Of a stretch of 64,000 bases of DNA, positions 34,663 through 46,800 are shown piece by piece. The stretch lies in the NCBI GenBank assembly GCA_963969495.1, contig OZ018335.1:85604354-85668353 (forward strand). Direction: 5' to 3'. Under the pieces are notes generated by a model, which had not been told where the DNA came from, made no database searches, and saw nothing but the letters and a program-made list of their open reading frames with translations. The position numbers and the translations under genes are program-made. Source of the DNA: Ceratothoa steindachneri. Lineage: Eukaryota > Arthropoda > Malacostraca > Isopoda > Cymothoidae. The first letter of the stretch is position 1. The number at the start of each line of letters is the position of its first letter.

Positions 34663-36241
34663 TTAACCTGTTGTTTTGGTTTTCCATTCTCTGTTCTGGC
34701 TTGTTTGGAGGTCTTTAGTGTTTACGGGTGGTTGATTTCCTTTTCCCGTTTCTCCTTTTTTCAAAATTTGCCTGGGATAATTCAACAAAGGTTTCGCGGT
34801 GGAAGGCAATACATTGACTATGTAAGGCTTCTTCCACCGTTTCTTCTTCGCATTGGGCATCGTAGTCCCATTTGTATTACTTTTTCTTTATTCCTACATT
34901 GATTTTGTTTAAGTCCCCATCCTTCGGAAAGGGGAATTGCCCCGAGGCGTATAAATATAGGTTAATCCTATCCGCATCGATCTTCTTGTTTTTCGCCTTC
35001 TTTGTCTTTGTGGATTTTGCTTCGCAAACAGAACCCTCTGAGTCGGAGGAGTCCGTGGTGTCGGGTGTCTCCGCCTCTTTCGTGTTCTCCGCGCTTTGTG
35101 TCTTTGTATGGACTGTCTTAGTGGCAGCCACTCTTTCTTTCTTGGCTTCGATCCTGGGATCTGGCCTTCTTGCCTCCTTGTTGCTCCGCTTCTCTGTCTC
35201 TTGGTTCTTGTTGTCTGAATCTTTTGGAACAATTTGTAACTGGAGAACGTCCCCAGATGGTGGGTTCTCGGGGAACCACATTTCACTCATACCGTTTTTC
35301 GCCAACATCTGATTAAGCTCTTTTGCAAAAGTTCCTGGGTTGGTTAGGTTTCTGACATGCGCATATAGTATGCATGTCAGTATTTTTGTTGAGTTCTCGT
35401 TCTCCAGTCTCAGATAGGTCTTTTTCGCCTCAGTTTCATTGAGGACTGCCTTCGCTGCTTGCGCATACGTAGTGTTCTGCCTCCTATTTTGATCCTCTTT
35501 CTTTTTCTGCACCTTGATAATAATTATTTCTTTTTAAAGAGGGCAGGTCAGAGCCATGGAACGATGTCCTAGGCCGCAATTGGCACACTTCTCCCTCAGG
35601 CTACTGCAGTTCTTCCAATGGTGCCCTGCCTCGCTGCATCTCGAACAGAGCTCTTGTGGTTCTGGACAATCTTTTGTGGCGTGGCTCTCCATCTTATAGC
35701 AACGGAAGCAGAACTGTACGGGAGTAAACTCCTCTCTTTCTATCTGCTGTCCGCTGATTTTAGCGTTGAAGAGCAGAAGCCCGTTCTCCTTTGCCTTTTG
35801 GGACATTGCTGTATCAGTAAAGATAATTTTGAATACATGTGTGTATTCAACATTATCTTTTTTGTTCCAGAACTTTATGATTTCTGATACCTTAGCCCAT
35901 GGTTGGTTCTTGGCTATTTCCTCTTATATTTCCTCCTTGGAATGCTGTCCTATCCACGGGTCCAGCTTCCTGCAAACCACGCTCCTGTGTGTTTGTATTT
36001 GTGGAGGAATTGCAGGTTGAAGGCCTATTTCGCGCAGTGTCTCCACTGCCTCCTCCTTCGTAATTCCCTCCACGTCCTTCTCTTTCTCGCAGACCGCCAC
36101 ATATTCTGTGGGGACCTCGAGCAGGCGAAGCATAGCGATCTTCAGTTTCCCGAAGACCACTTCAAAAACCTTCTCCCGTGTTGGCCTAACGCTACCACTA
36201 ATGATGCGTAGCGGGATTTTTGTTGTCCCATTAGGCTTCAT
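34663..36241 (-). pseudogene. LINE J1 ORF1: zinc-knuckle nucleic-acid-binding protein, disrupted
   Basis: About 526 codons from ATG 36241. Three consecutive knuckles lie at 35540-35720: CFRCYKMESHATKDC, CSRCSEAGHHWKNC (CX2CX4HX4C) and CANCGLGHRSMALTC (CX2CX3HX6C), the arrangement of Jockey-type ORF1. A conserved N-terminal region (RPTREKVFEVVF onward) precedes them; a long Lys/Glu-rich, low-complexity C-terminal half follows. In-frame stops at 35926-35924 and 35536-35534 and a frameshift near 34880 inactivate it. The protein is expected to bind element RNA. The stop at 34663 lies 25 nt inside ORF2. A hydrophobic-looking plus-strand ORF at 34872-35312 is the antisense shadow. Confidence 0.85.
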
Positions 36242-36800
36242 TTTCCCCTCGGGGGGGGGGAGCCTAAGCTGTTTGTCCTCTTGTTATTTCTTCTTTTCTT
36301 ATATCCCTTGGAGTGTTCTATTTTGTTCCTTATTCTTTGCGAATTTGAAGAATTTCTAAATGGGTTTGTTTATTGCGGGCAGCCCCCTCCCGCCCAATTG
36401 CAAGAGCACTTCAGCGAACATGAACTGCGGGATGGAATGGATGAATGGTGGATGGATGAACCCGAGGAGGCCCCACAGAGGGATGATATGTGGCGGACTT
36501 AATGATGGGTGGTGATTGAATCAACTACCACCACCCGGGGGGTTCCGCCGCATCTGGGGTTTGGTTATCAATGCTGCTTCCAACTTACACAGGGACGGTT
36601 GTATGTTCCCCTGTGGTCTTGGCCAGAAACTACCCTCAGAGATTAGAGCGAACTCTTCCCTAAAGCTTTCAGCATCGCCTCGTAACCGGGCGTTCTCTTC
36701 TGTAGAGTTCTACAGTGGGCTAATCCTCAAACCTGCTTCCCTTTACGTCCCCAATTATGTCTATCAAAGTAGACGGACATAGTTGGGGCGAGATTGATGA

Positions 36801-37054
36801 GTGTCAGTTCAGTTCGCCTCAGTCTCCCTGCTCTAGGGGGGGGGGACTGCAAGGGGGCTTAGCCAGACAAGTGTCATCTGTGCGTCGCTCCTATTAAATT
36901 TGTTATTCTCCTCCCCGTGGGGAGTTGGCAAAGCTGGTTGGCGTTTTCTTAATTTTCCCTTTGCCGGCTGCGACTTCTTGTTAAGCGTAGAATTTCCAAA
37001 TTTTCTTCTTCCAAGTCTGGGCAGTAGGCTTTTGAGCGCTTGTTTTTAGACTTA
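36801..37054. other. GC-rich flank, possibly LINE 5' UTR
   Basis: A G-run near 36836-36845 is followed by ~200 bp of GC-richer sequence leading to the target duplication of the next solo LTR. It may belong to the 5' UTR of LINE J1, but no boundary is visible. Confidence 0.3.
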
Positions 37055-37059
37055 CTGAC

Positions 37060-38821
37060 TGTAAGGGAATGGTCACTCCCCCCCCCCCCCCCCCTTGTTC
37101 ACTCGTGATGCAGTCCCAAGGCGGTTACCGCAAGGACATACGCCCCAGGCATCGGCGAGTCAAAAGCGTAACCACAACGTGGCACAACTCGGTGCCATAA
37201 AAGACCCTAAAGGTCAAAATGTAAGATCTCCCCCAGGAGATTGAGATCCAGTTTTACGTCAAATAAGAAATTGGAGACGTGTTTCTCCCAATCTCGAAGG
37301 CTAATGATGAGCCGATGTTTGACTTCGTGGGAAAGACCGTTTAGAAAAAGAACTCTCCTGGGGCCGTCCTCAAGCCCCTCCCTCCTCTTACCACTCCCCC
37401 AGTGGGGTTGCGAGGTATAAATGAGGAACTCTGAGGAAAATCGTGGTAGTATACGTCAGTCTCTAGGTGACGAAGTCTTCGGATCAAACCGAACTACCGA
37501 GAATAGAGGGGTAGAATACTTGGCTCGCCAGACCAAGAAGTACCCTGCCAGAGAGGCAGGGCTACCTACCTTAAGGGGCTAAGAAGAAGCTCATCCTCGA
37601 GCTAAGTCCCTGGTTATCAAACCAAACGATAAGTTAACTTTGGTAAGTTCAACTTACTCTCGCCAGAGAGACTCTTCATATCGTGGTGCACCTTAAACAC
37701 CAGGGGTATTCCTCGTCTTTGAGGAAATTAAGAAAAGAGAAGGAGGTAGTATACGTCAGTCTCTAGGTGACGAAGTCCTCGGATCCACAACCAAAGCTAC
37801 CAAGACTGGAGAGGTAGTGTACTTGGCTCGCCAGACCAAGAAGTACCCTGCAAGAGAGGCAGGGCTACCTACCTTAAGGGGCTAAGAAGAAGCTCATCCT
37901 CGAGCTAAGTCCCTGGTTATCAAACCAAACGATAAGTTAACTTTGGTAAGTTCAACTTACTCTCGCCAGAGAGACTCCTCATATCCTGGTGCACCTTAAA
38001 CACCAGGGGTATTCCTCGTCCTTGAGGAATTGAGAAGAAGAAGGAAAAGGCTCCCCCTCGTGCCCGTTATTCAGGGGCCACACCGAACTCTTAAGTTAAC
38101 TTGGTAAGGAACCAAGTTCAAATTATTCTCGCCAGAGAAATCCCCCTCCGTTATCCTCGCCCGTGAAGAAGACCCTCCCCGAGTTCAGTCCTCGTCCATA
38201 AGGAAATAAGTAACGAAGGAGAAAAGCTCCTCCTCGAGCTCGTTACTCGGTGATCACACCGCACTCCAAGTTAACTTGATTTAAGAAACAAGTTCGACTC
38301 ACTCTCGCCAGAGAGACCACGACTGCCTAGGTGTTGCATAAAGCACCGTATTGGTCCTCGTCCTTGAAGACCCCCCCCCCGGAAGAACGTGTGGACCCCC
38401 CAGCTTCCACCCTCACCAAAACAACCGTGGAATTCCGCCCATCTACTTCTCGACACACGGCACGCGTCGTGAGGCAATAACATTTCTGAGGCCTTTAAAC
38501 TCCACATGAGTCCGTAAGCCTATTTTTTCTATTATTGTTGTGTGTAGAGAAACCGTTAACTTAATTTTGAGTGTCAACTAATTTAATTAATTCTTGTTTA
38601 GGATAATATTCAGAGTATTGCTGTAGTTAATGTCTAAATGTTATGTATTCAATTGATAAAGGTAAAATATAAGTTTATTTTGTGAATTAGTGGGCGTTTC
38701 TTTTATATCCTTACGTGTGTCGTAACGGCTCTGTTCTTTAAGATATTCCTTTAATATCATATATATTAGACACTCTTAGCACTCTTAGAGATAGAAGAAA
38801 AAGGGAAGGAATTCTTCGACA
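37060..38821 (+). mobile_element. Solo LTR E (1762 bp)
   Basis: Begins TGTAAGGG and ends AATTCTTCGACA. The perfect 5-bp target duplication CTGAC sits at 37055-37059 and 38822-38826. A C-run occupies ~37078-37095 and a TATA box (TATAAATGAG) 37416-37425. Directly downstream come two 300-bp tandem units and degenerate extra copies. The last ~180 bp (TATATCCTTACGTG, CGGCTCT, CACTCTTAG) match the tail of LTR C (62085-62190), so E belongs to the same wider family. No coding sequence. Confidence 0.92.
37445..38370 (+). repeat. 300-bp tandem duplication plus degenerate units in LTR E
   Basis: GGTAGTATACGTCAGTCTCT occurs at 37445 and at 37745, an exact 300-bp period; most of each unit is nearly identical. 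Shorter relatives of the inner segment (CTCGAGCT...GTTAACTT...CTCTCGCCAGAGA) recur near 38050-38150 and 38235-38320. The array starts ~20 bp after the TATA box. Confidence 0.88.
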
Positions 38822-38826
38822 CTGAC

Positions 38827-41800
38827 TTACTTGTTTTCCCTCTTGTCCAGGACGCAGCGGTTAGGAAACAAAATCAGGTGTTTTTAAAGACCAACCGTCA
38901 TATGGGCAAATTTGGTCTTATGACCCGACAGACTTCTTAGGATTTTCATAAAAGAGAGAAAACGACCTCAGGAGACCAGCGTTCCTTTGAGAGCACTATT
39001 CAGATTCTCCTCCGTCAAATGTCTTTATGGTTCAATATGTGAACCCATTATAAAATTTTCTAAAACGACAAACTGCTTATTTTTGAGGTACTTTTTCATA
39101 TTCGATTCTATAATGTGGTTCTAAAAGTACAAATCTATAATACTACATTGTCAGCCATGATGGCTTATTATTCTATTGAAAAAACTCTAAGTTCGAAAGA
39201 AAAATCATAACTTCAAAGAAAATTCAATGAAATTTCTGAAAGATACAATGTTAATGCTAATGGCGAAAGAATAAAGACTTCAACCTCTCATCTATCTAAC
39301 CTTCATTATAATTTATTTATGCAAATAATGCCTTAGAAGGAGAAACTGTCTTCTATAATTCGAGGCAGAATTTCAATAAGTGAATCAAACTTTGTCCCTG
39401 AAGAACAATCTTAACCTTAATCATATAGAGCAAAACATCGTTCACATAATCGTAAGAAAAATATTTAAAGTAAGGAGATTAAGATCTTGGAATTTCAAAC
39501 TGTTTCACCTAATTTAGGTACATCCAAAAAGAGCCTAAGAAACGCGTTAAAATTAAATTAAACAGCAAACCCCTCAACGTGCTCCAACCCGGGGTATATT
39601 TATCGACATATACTGCGTTTCACGTAAATCGCTAAAAAAAATTAAAATATGCCTAAGGAATAAAATCTCAGCGCAGAAAAAATACTCAAAATAGCTATGA
39701 AGGTGGCACTACAAAAGAGATGGTAGAGATAATTCCGAATCCATAAATATGTGAAAATTTCCAAAAAACCTCTTGAATGCTTATTTCTTTTATATTCCAC
39801 TACTGCACTCTGGTTAAAGTTAGGAAAGTAATCATTCCCACATTCATATTATCTTAGGTACCTCCAAAATAAGTAAAACTTATCTAAATATACATTATTA
39901 CTCCTTATGAATTTTGATTGCCCACCATCTGCCATTTTAATCTTTGATATTCACTTAAAAATTTCTCTCTTAATATCTGACCTTTCAGAATTCTTTCTAA
40001 AATAGCTTCTGCACTCATACGGAGCTTCAGTTATCTTTCCTCGATACCTATACTTCATTTTCTAGCTTTTCACTCTAATTTATTATTCGTTTCTTTTATT
40101 TTTTTGCATCCTCATATGCCTTCATCATCATTTTCTAGACATTCCCATCTGAACTTGTTTAGCTCTCCACTCTACGTTTCATATTTTTTTCCACCAATCG
40201 GCCGTTAAATTGTCCTGTCAGTTCTAATAAACCTACATCCATCGTTTGTACTGCCCTAAATTTGTTCCAAATCTGCTCAATTGTCCTGGTTTCACTTTTC
40301 TCTTCTTCTACTCTCAATTATTATCACATGGGTTTTTCCCTTGCACCGAGATTCTATAACATTTCACTTATGTTTCTATCTTCATTTTCATCTACTTTAC
40401 AGGATTTTTATTCAGGTTTCAATGGAATGGTCGTTTCGTATTTTTTTCTTTTCTATAATTTCAGTTTTGTCTTTTTTTTCACTGTTCCGATAGGGGCAAA
40501 AATCTCTTCGTTTTTATTACCTCTTTTGACTTCTAAGTTCGATTTAAGACCGACCTACGTCCTTGAGTGCAAGCGTGTAGTTTCACGGTCCGTTGGTTAT
40601 CTTTTGAATTGTGCTTTGACGTTGTGTGTTGGCTCCTCCTTCTTTGCTGGTGACCTCGTTTAAGTTCGAGTGAGTTTTGTGAAATAGTAACAATCGTATT
40701 TAAATTAATAGCAGCCAAAATGAGCAGTCATGTACCAAGTTCCCTAACTGGTGGTCACCTGCCTGAAATTTAACCAACTCTGCACGTATGTAGATTGTGT
40801 ATGTGCGTATGCGCAGGGACATTGGTACGTGCATATACGCAGGCAAATGCATACGATCATATGCATGCACGCCACCAAATACTTTTATATGTGTTTTACA
40901 TAAATCTTGCTCTTGGTGGTTATTAATTATTCCATTTTATGGGTTTTTTCATTCATATATCTCAAAAGACAGAATAAATTAATAACGCCAAACGCCATAC
41001 ATTACTTAAATGTTTTAGGGAAGTTTTTGTAGAAACATACTAAACAAGTGACTCTATTGTACAAACAGCAAACTAACCCCTTCGTACTTTTATAAGAAAA
41101 TAAAATATTTCGTTGCTGCATCAGTTTTTCAGTCCCGAACTTTACTCTGTCATCGACTAATTGTGTCCTTTGAAGTGGATAATTCTCGCTCTGGGAAAAG
41201 AAAATCTATAATTAAGGAACCTTAACATTTCACCATGCAAAAACCAATTAAACCTTTCGAAGAACAATCAATAGTTGGACATTCTCAATCTATACATCTT
41301 TTAACGTTCACATCAAGTACAACCAGTAGCTTATTCTTCCTTACTTGCAAAGATAAATCATAATCTTGGATTCTCTTCCTCTCATTCGGCCAACACATTT
41401 GTGTTTATGCAAATCCTTTCTGGTGAAAAGTCGTTTTTGCAGTGCATAGGTTTCATTCAATACAGAAATCTAACATTTTCTCTATATTTTGATTCTGCCT
41501 AAGTGTACTAAAAGGTTTCACTCAACCTTTTAGATATGCTATCACCTATAATATATCCATTCATATCTCTCACAACAGCCAACCAATCCCCTTCTCATTC
41601 CCAGCTACACATATCTCAAGACATGTCAGAAATTCTTTCTGACTCACAACTATCATTTCTAGGAGTATACTCTACAACCGAGCTCAGTTCTACCCTTGCA
41701 AATCTCAGCCTCGCCTATATTATTATAAAGCCCACACATTCTTACTCAACCAGTGCATCATGTCACTTCTACCTCTCTGATTCACACCTATCGCACTACA

Positions 41801-43005
41801 TTTTCTCCACCCGACACAAATTTTTCATTCTCTTTCTTGTTTGTCTTACATAGAACAAGGATCTGCAACCACTCAGTTTTAAACTAAATCTCTACCGTTT
41901 TCATTTTCACACAACACATATACTACTCAAACTTCACACACTAACTTGGTTCACACATTAATGCTGATTATTCGAATTCAATGGACAGAGAAGTGACAGC
42001 CCTGCCCAATACACTAATTAGATGTAACGCCAAAAGGATAATAGTTTCTGGGGTGCCGCCAATTGTTGTTTTCTTGCCCTTTTACAATACACGCCAAAGG
42101 GCAGTGTGAGTAATAATCCTCCCAGACAAGGAGAAAGAATTACGTATTCAGTCACGTTTTACAAGATGCAAGGAAGGACGGTGTGGGTGTTATAACCTGT
42201 CTAAGCACATATTGTAAATAAAGTAGAATGGGAATAACTATATATTAATTACCAACCTAAAATTTATGATTAAGGTAACTATTGTGTAACTAATTTAAAT
42301 TAAACATTGATGCCTAATGATAATATTAATCTCTTATCGATAACATAATTATAATAGGAGTATGATATTAATAATAATGACGATGATAGAAATATTGATA
42401 ATGGTAATTTAATCGTTACTCAGAATAATAAAGATAAAATGTTATAGGAATAATTCAGATCCCTAAAACACCGTTAGATCAAAATGAGCTTAATGGTATT
42501 ATAACTATGGCCCCGATAATTCTTTAATCCCTTCCTCTGTACAAAAGAAATCCCCCGAAAATTCATAAATAGCAGCCATTACCCCTAAAATATTTGAATA
42601 CTAAGATCTTATCTCTATGAACAATCATTAAAAGTCATTAGCAGCCTAACTAAGAACCCCATACCACTAGCTAGACAGCTTACAGACATTAAACATACGC
42701 TTGAACTCCGCCCTATACCCTAACGTTGAGGAAGTCAAAATTTAGATCCCAATACAATGTTAGTATTTTGTTTATTAAATCAGCATAGTTTTCATCTCTA
42801 TGATTTCCAAGAAAGTGCTGTACGGATGAAATGGTTGACTCTCATACCTCCAGCTCCATTGGATTCAGTTTACTTCTGAATATGCTCTTAAACATCAATT
42901 TTCTGAGTTCTGTTCCAATGAAATGCATGCTTTTATTTTATATCGCTTTTCTCTTAAAACAAATTATAGTTTTAGGAATTGAAATTCACAATGATCTTGG
43001 GTCAG
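38827..43005. other. Long AT-rich spacer without recognised gene
   Basis: No transposon motif or conserved ORF was recognised. The 133-codon ORF at 40262-40663 and the 105-codon ORF at 41536-41853 are Phe/Ser/Leu- or Ser-rich with no motifs; T-rich or CA-rich composition explains their openness. An alternating purine-pyrimidine stretch (TGTATGTGCGTATGCGCA and ATGCATGCAC) lies at 40795-40872. If host exons exist here, they are too short to see by eye. Confidence 0.45.
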
Positions 43006-43010
43006 AGCTA

Positions 43011-43400
43011 TTACAATTTTTTAATAAGGCAGATTTTAATATGAAAGGGTAGAAGGAAGATCTTCTGCGGGTCTACCACTAGCATATGATGCACATTAAA
43101 CCCACCAACTATGTGCTCATCTCTTTTAGGCCAGTTTTTTACAGCGTAATGATTGCTGTCTTGGTGACTGTTCCATAGACACAAGAAGCACATACCTTTG
43201 GTAGATCTCAGCTGCAGTGCTAGGAAAAGGAAAATCACGTTTAAATCACCACAAGTATTCCACTTGTAAATTCATTAATTAATTCCTTTCTGAATGAATT
43301 TCATCGATTCATAAGTTTCTTTCATACCGATAACATGACATACGGGAATGGAAATCTTTGCCATTGGTCGCCACAACTTCTTCATTTCGCATTCTATTAA
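43011..43400 (-). pseudogene. Transposase-like repeat family, intronless copy 3
   Basis: Minus-strand blocks: SIPVCHVIGMKETYESM, YKWNTCGDLN, then MCFLCLWNSHQDSNHY, VDPQKIFLLPFHIKICLI. They match copy 1 exon 2 end (ESYENMKKLLDAI, WRICGDLK) and exon 3 start (PCFLCLWDSRAD, PPQKIFLPPLHIKLGIM). At the exact place of copy 1's 413-bp intron 2, the sequence reads through from GDLN to VIFLFL. A stop pair near 43275 and truncation on both sides show it is dead. Confidence 0.78.
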
Positions 43401-43859
43401 TATAGATTACCTAATTATTTACTGCATATGTAAATAACCCAGAATCGAATTTCTTTCCTTTCCATCATTGAGATTAAACAGTATAAATACAACTCCCACC
43501 TATGTTATCTTCCAATTTCTTCCGAAGCATGTCGAATCGAGAAAGAGAGAATTGCTGTTATGGTCGCTCAGTACTCGCATACACATTGTCGCCCTTATCA
43601 GAACGCTCATTCTCGCAATTTCTACATGTTCAGGTACCTAGCAGAAAATAATCTGGACATCCAACAGGATTGTAACAAGCATGAGTCCACGGTTGCCTCG
43701 CACCAGGGATGTAGAGATTCCAATGCCCGAGAGCACTTAGTGAGCTTTCTGAGTCGCTAAACATCACAATCCGGTCTCCACTAGGCATGACGCGTTATAT
43801 TCAGCACCGAGTGGTGATATTAATCATTTTGGCACTTAAGAGAAAAGTTTCGCCTGGTT

Positions 43860-46800
43860 GATCCCTGTTGTCTTCAAAAAGATGGAATAGGACCTGGTAT
43901 TTGACCTCCTCTTGGGACATGGAGCCTTTCTTTTACTCTGGCACGGATCCACCGTTAATTAGAGTTCGTTGCAAAAGGGCTAACACAATACTCTTCTGGC
44001 TGTAAGAGCCTTGGGAGCGAAAATTAGTCAAAAGTAGCACCGACCTCTCAAAGGAGTTTCTTAGCGATAAACTCAAAGGGTTTAGCCACCGGAGAGATGA
44101 CCGGCGGATGTGAGGAGCGCGTTTGCGACTGTGAGGTGCTAGAGTTGCGCGATTAGGTGCATGATTTTATGTTTACATCTCAGAGCTAATAACGTCTCTC
44201 CAGCTTTAAGAAGTAAACTCTCCATGGGTGACGTACGGAAGGAATGGCTCGCGAGGAGGAGAGCGGCGTTATATATTGAGTCCACCTTAGACTATACAGC
44301 CTTGGCATAATACCCGCTTCTACACTGAAGCTTTGAACGAACAAAAAAAACGGGAGAAAAGTATGGCAGTAGCTCTATCAGCATCCCTAGTGCTGAACAT
44401 CAGGGAACAAGGAATGTCCATGGCGCGGGTACATGAGTCACTAAGGCTGTGAATATGAGAGTCCCAGGAGATGTGTCGGTAGAAAACAAGACCAAAGAAA
44501 CAGTGCAAATCCCCTCTTCCAGATGAATCCCGTTTAGAAACAAGTATGGGTCAGAGTTGGGTGGTGATAGAAGTGCATCATCTATGTCTGACTAAGGAAA
44601 ACTGAAACCCGTATGCTTTGGAAAAGTGAGAGATGCATGTGAATGTCAACACTACAGAGTTTACATCTGGGCAAGTCTAGAAGAGATTGGAAGGTAAATT
44701 GTATCGAGAACAGGTCCCGGTAGCCCAAACATGATACATGTGATTACCAGGGCAAAGAGTGTGACATTAAGGACACCTCCATGCGGCAAGCCTCTTCCTG
44801 ATAGATTGAAATGTAGAAGGCTACCCTTACCCGTACGCGGAAACTAAGAAATCAATATTGAGATGTGTCCTCTGGCCCCCATTTTCTTGAGAGTCTCCAT
44901 GATATTTTATGGCAAAACGGTATCATAGACCATATCCAGATCAAAAATACGGTATTTTTATGCTTGCTCTCTACTTGCGAGTGAAATACAGAACAACACG
45001 CCAGTTCCAAGCATGACACAAGAGGGGGGGGGGGGCTTTCAAGTTACAGTAGCCTGGAAAATAATATTTGAAAGGGAAAATGTTTACTACCAGGAATTTT
45101 ATCAACCACCTTCAACCCAAAATCAGCCTATGTAACCAAGGAGAAGAGTGATAGATTAAAATATGATAAGGAAGCGGTTTTGAGGCAGTTATGAGTAAAC
45201 TTGTCAACATTTAAAAAGATCTAAGATCATGTTGACAAGAATGTTTACCGTTCAAATCTCCGAACCCTCAAAATGGCATCAGTAATCGTGCAACGAATGT
45301 GCTGAAGTCCTAACGTAGACATCCTTGATGATAAAATGTAGGTAGAATATAACACTATACCTCCTCTACAGATTCAGCTGCAGTGCTACTACCTGAATGA
45401 AGAAATTTATAGCAAAGAGAATAAAGGAGACATCATGCCCAGTGTATATTGCGCTTACTCTTGCCTGGGCCGGTCCCAGTGCTGGTTGGATCATAAAATC
45501 CATATAATGCAGCAAGGTGGAATGGGGCACGCACCCCACATGGTGCCCGGATAGCTAGGAGAACTGGAAAGAGACGAGATTCCACAGCTTCTTCCAGACG
45601 GCCTGAAATCAATGACAATTCCTTTAAAGGAATATGCTGTAATGCCTAAACGAGAAAGAAATTGTGGGCCCATAATCAGATGACCCTCACTGGAATGGCC
45701 GTTCAGAGCATGGAAACAAACCTCTGGGTGCTGTTGTGCGAAGAAGCCATTATCATTTTCAAATTTTCATGAGTAGCGGGGCTTATAGGACGAGGGTCCT
45801 CCTTTGGTTGATTTCCCGTCTCCGAGCAACAGAGTCTAGTCGTGATAGGAGTGTAGGAGCTGAAGCTCCTTTAGTGCTGTCCTCCTTTCGAAGGCTAGCT
45901 TTAGGAACCCCAGGAAGATGGTTTAATGGCCACTTTTGTGGATGTTGCTACTTGTGATTCTAACGAGTTGGTGGAGGCGCGTGGCAGTTTCGCCTTAGAA
46001 CAAACTGTCACGCATAAGGAAAGAAAAAGCAGTCGTCGTTTTAGCTGAGGCTGACTTTGAATCTTTTGGGCAGCAAACTCTACCAGGGAATCGTCTAGAT
46101 AGATTAGAATCTGCAGAAGTGTTCTGAATTCAAACGGAAACGTCCGTGTTATTAGTTCTGGAGGGGCAAGGAGCAGAGTGTGCTTTTAAACTAAAGCATA
46201 AGTCGTCTAAGGCAGCGCCGGGTGCTCTAAGACCAGGCCGTAAGCGTTGCAAAATGAGAGGCAATCTGCAGTGTGAACATTCGCAATTTCTTTTCTAAAA
46301 ATGATAGGCAACACATTGCCTCAAAGAAGCGGGGGTGCTATCGCAATTAACACAGATGGCGATACAAAAGAGGGTCATATCTTGTCATACCTTGGCGCAA
46401 CTTACACAAACTACAGGTAACTCAAACTTGGTACCTGTACTTGAGCAATTCATATGCACTAAACGGTAAAGGCAGTAGCAGCTACGTCGCAGTGGTAAGG
46501 AATGCCTTCTCCCGATAGCGATACCAACCGTCACGCACTGACTCAGGTAGTGTATCACAGTCGAACGTGAGGAAGACTGGAAATATGGGTTTCGATGCTC
46601 TTCCCTGTTTTCTCATTACACCTTCGACTTTGTCCAACTCATAGTTGGCCAGTTTTAACTGATGTCTTCTCTGGAGTAGTCCAAGAGATCTGGCGTATAA
46701 ATCACTCCTTTCACGATGTTGATGGTAATGTGTGGCTTCATAGTCACGAAGGCTACTGTCCGAAGGCGACTAATTTTGGCCGTGTTGGTAGGGTCCGACG

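Larger units (their letters stand above)
30645..34687 (-). pseudogene. LINE J1 ORF2: endonuclease-reverse transcriptase, disrupted
   Basis: ORF2 nicks target DNA and reverse-transcribes the element RNA. ATG at 34687 begins MENQNNRLKILTLN. A solo LTR follows 18 codons later; past it the frame continues unchanged. Endonuclease motifs: ILITEHG, GGDLNARC and PSDHIPI (APE type). RT: DYRPISLLEIIGKVYEKLL, QHGFRKRRGTDTALAFL, KAFDKVW (motif A), GVPQGGCLSPLL (motif B). Motif C reads FENDIT where family members have F/YADD, so one catalytic Asp is Asn. LGLRFTYKGYKGHI follows. An in-frame TAG lies at 32025-32023 and a frameshift near 31590. About 912 codons without the LTR, normal for Jockey-type ORF2. 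Long plus-strand ORFs here are antisense shadows. Confidence 0.9.
30290..36800 (-). mobile_element. Near full-length Jockey-type LINE (J1), interrupted by a solo LTR
   Basis: Reading leftwards: probable 5' UTR (36.25-36.8 kb, upper limit uncertain), ORF1 (36241-34663), ORF2 (34687-30645, split by the LTR at 33328-34628), a ~240-bp 3' UTR and an A-rich tail on the minus strand at ~30290-30400. ORF1 and ORF2 overlap by 25 nt in different frames. Few disabling changes are visible: two stops and one frameshift in ORF1, one stop and one frameshift in ORF2, plus the insertion. This makes it the youngest-looking LINE in the window. Target duplications were not identified. Confidence 0.85.

Noticed and set aside
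34872..35312. Hydrophobic plus-strand ORF resembling a membrane protein
   Set aside because: Antisense to the Lys/Glu-rich part of LINE ORF1; the complement of AAG/GAA codons gives Phe/Leu/Ser.
40262..40663. 133-codon Phe-rich ORF
   Set aside because: T-rich composition explains it; several overlapping frames are open and no motif is seen.
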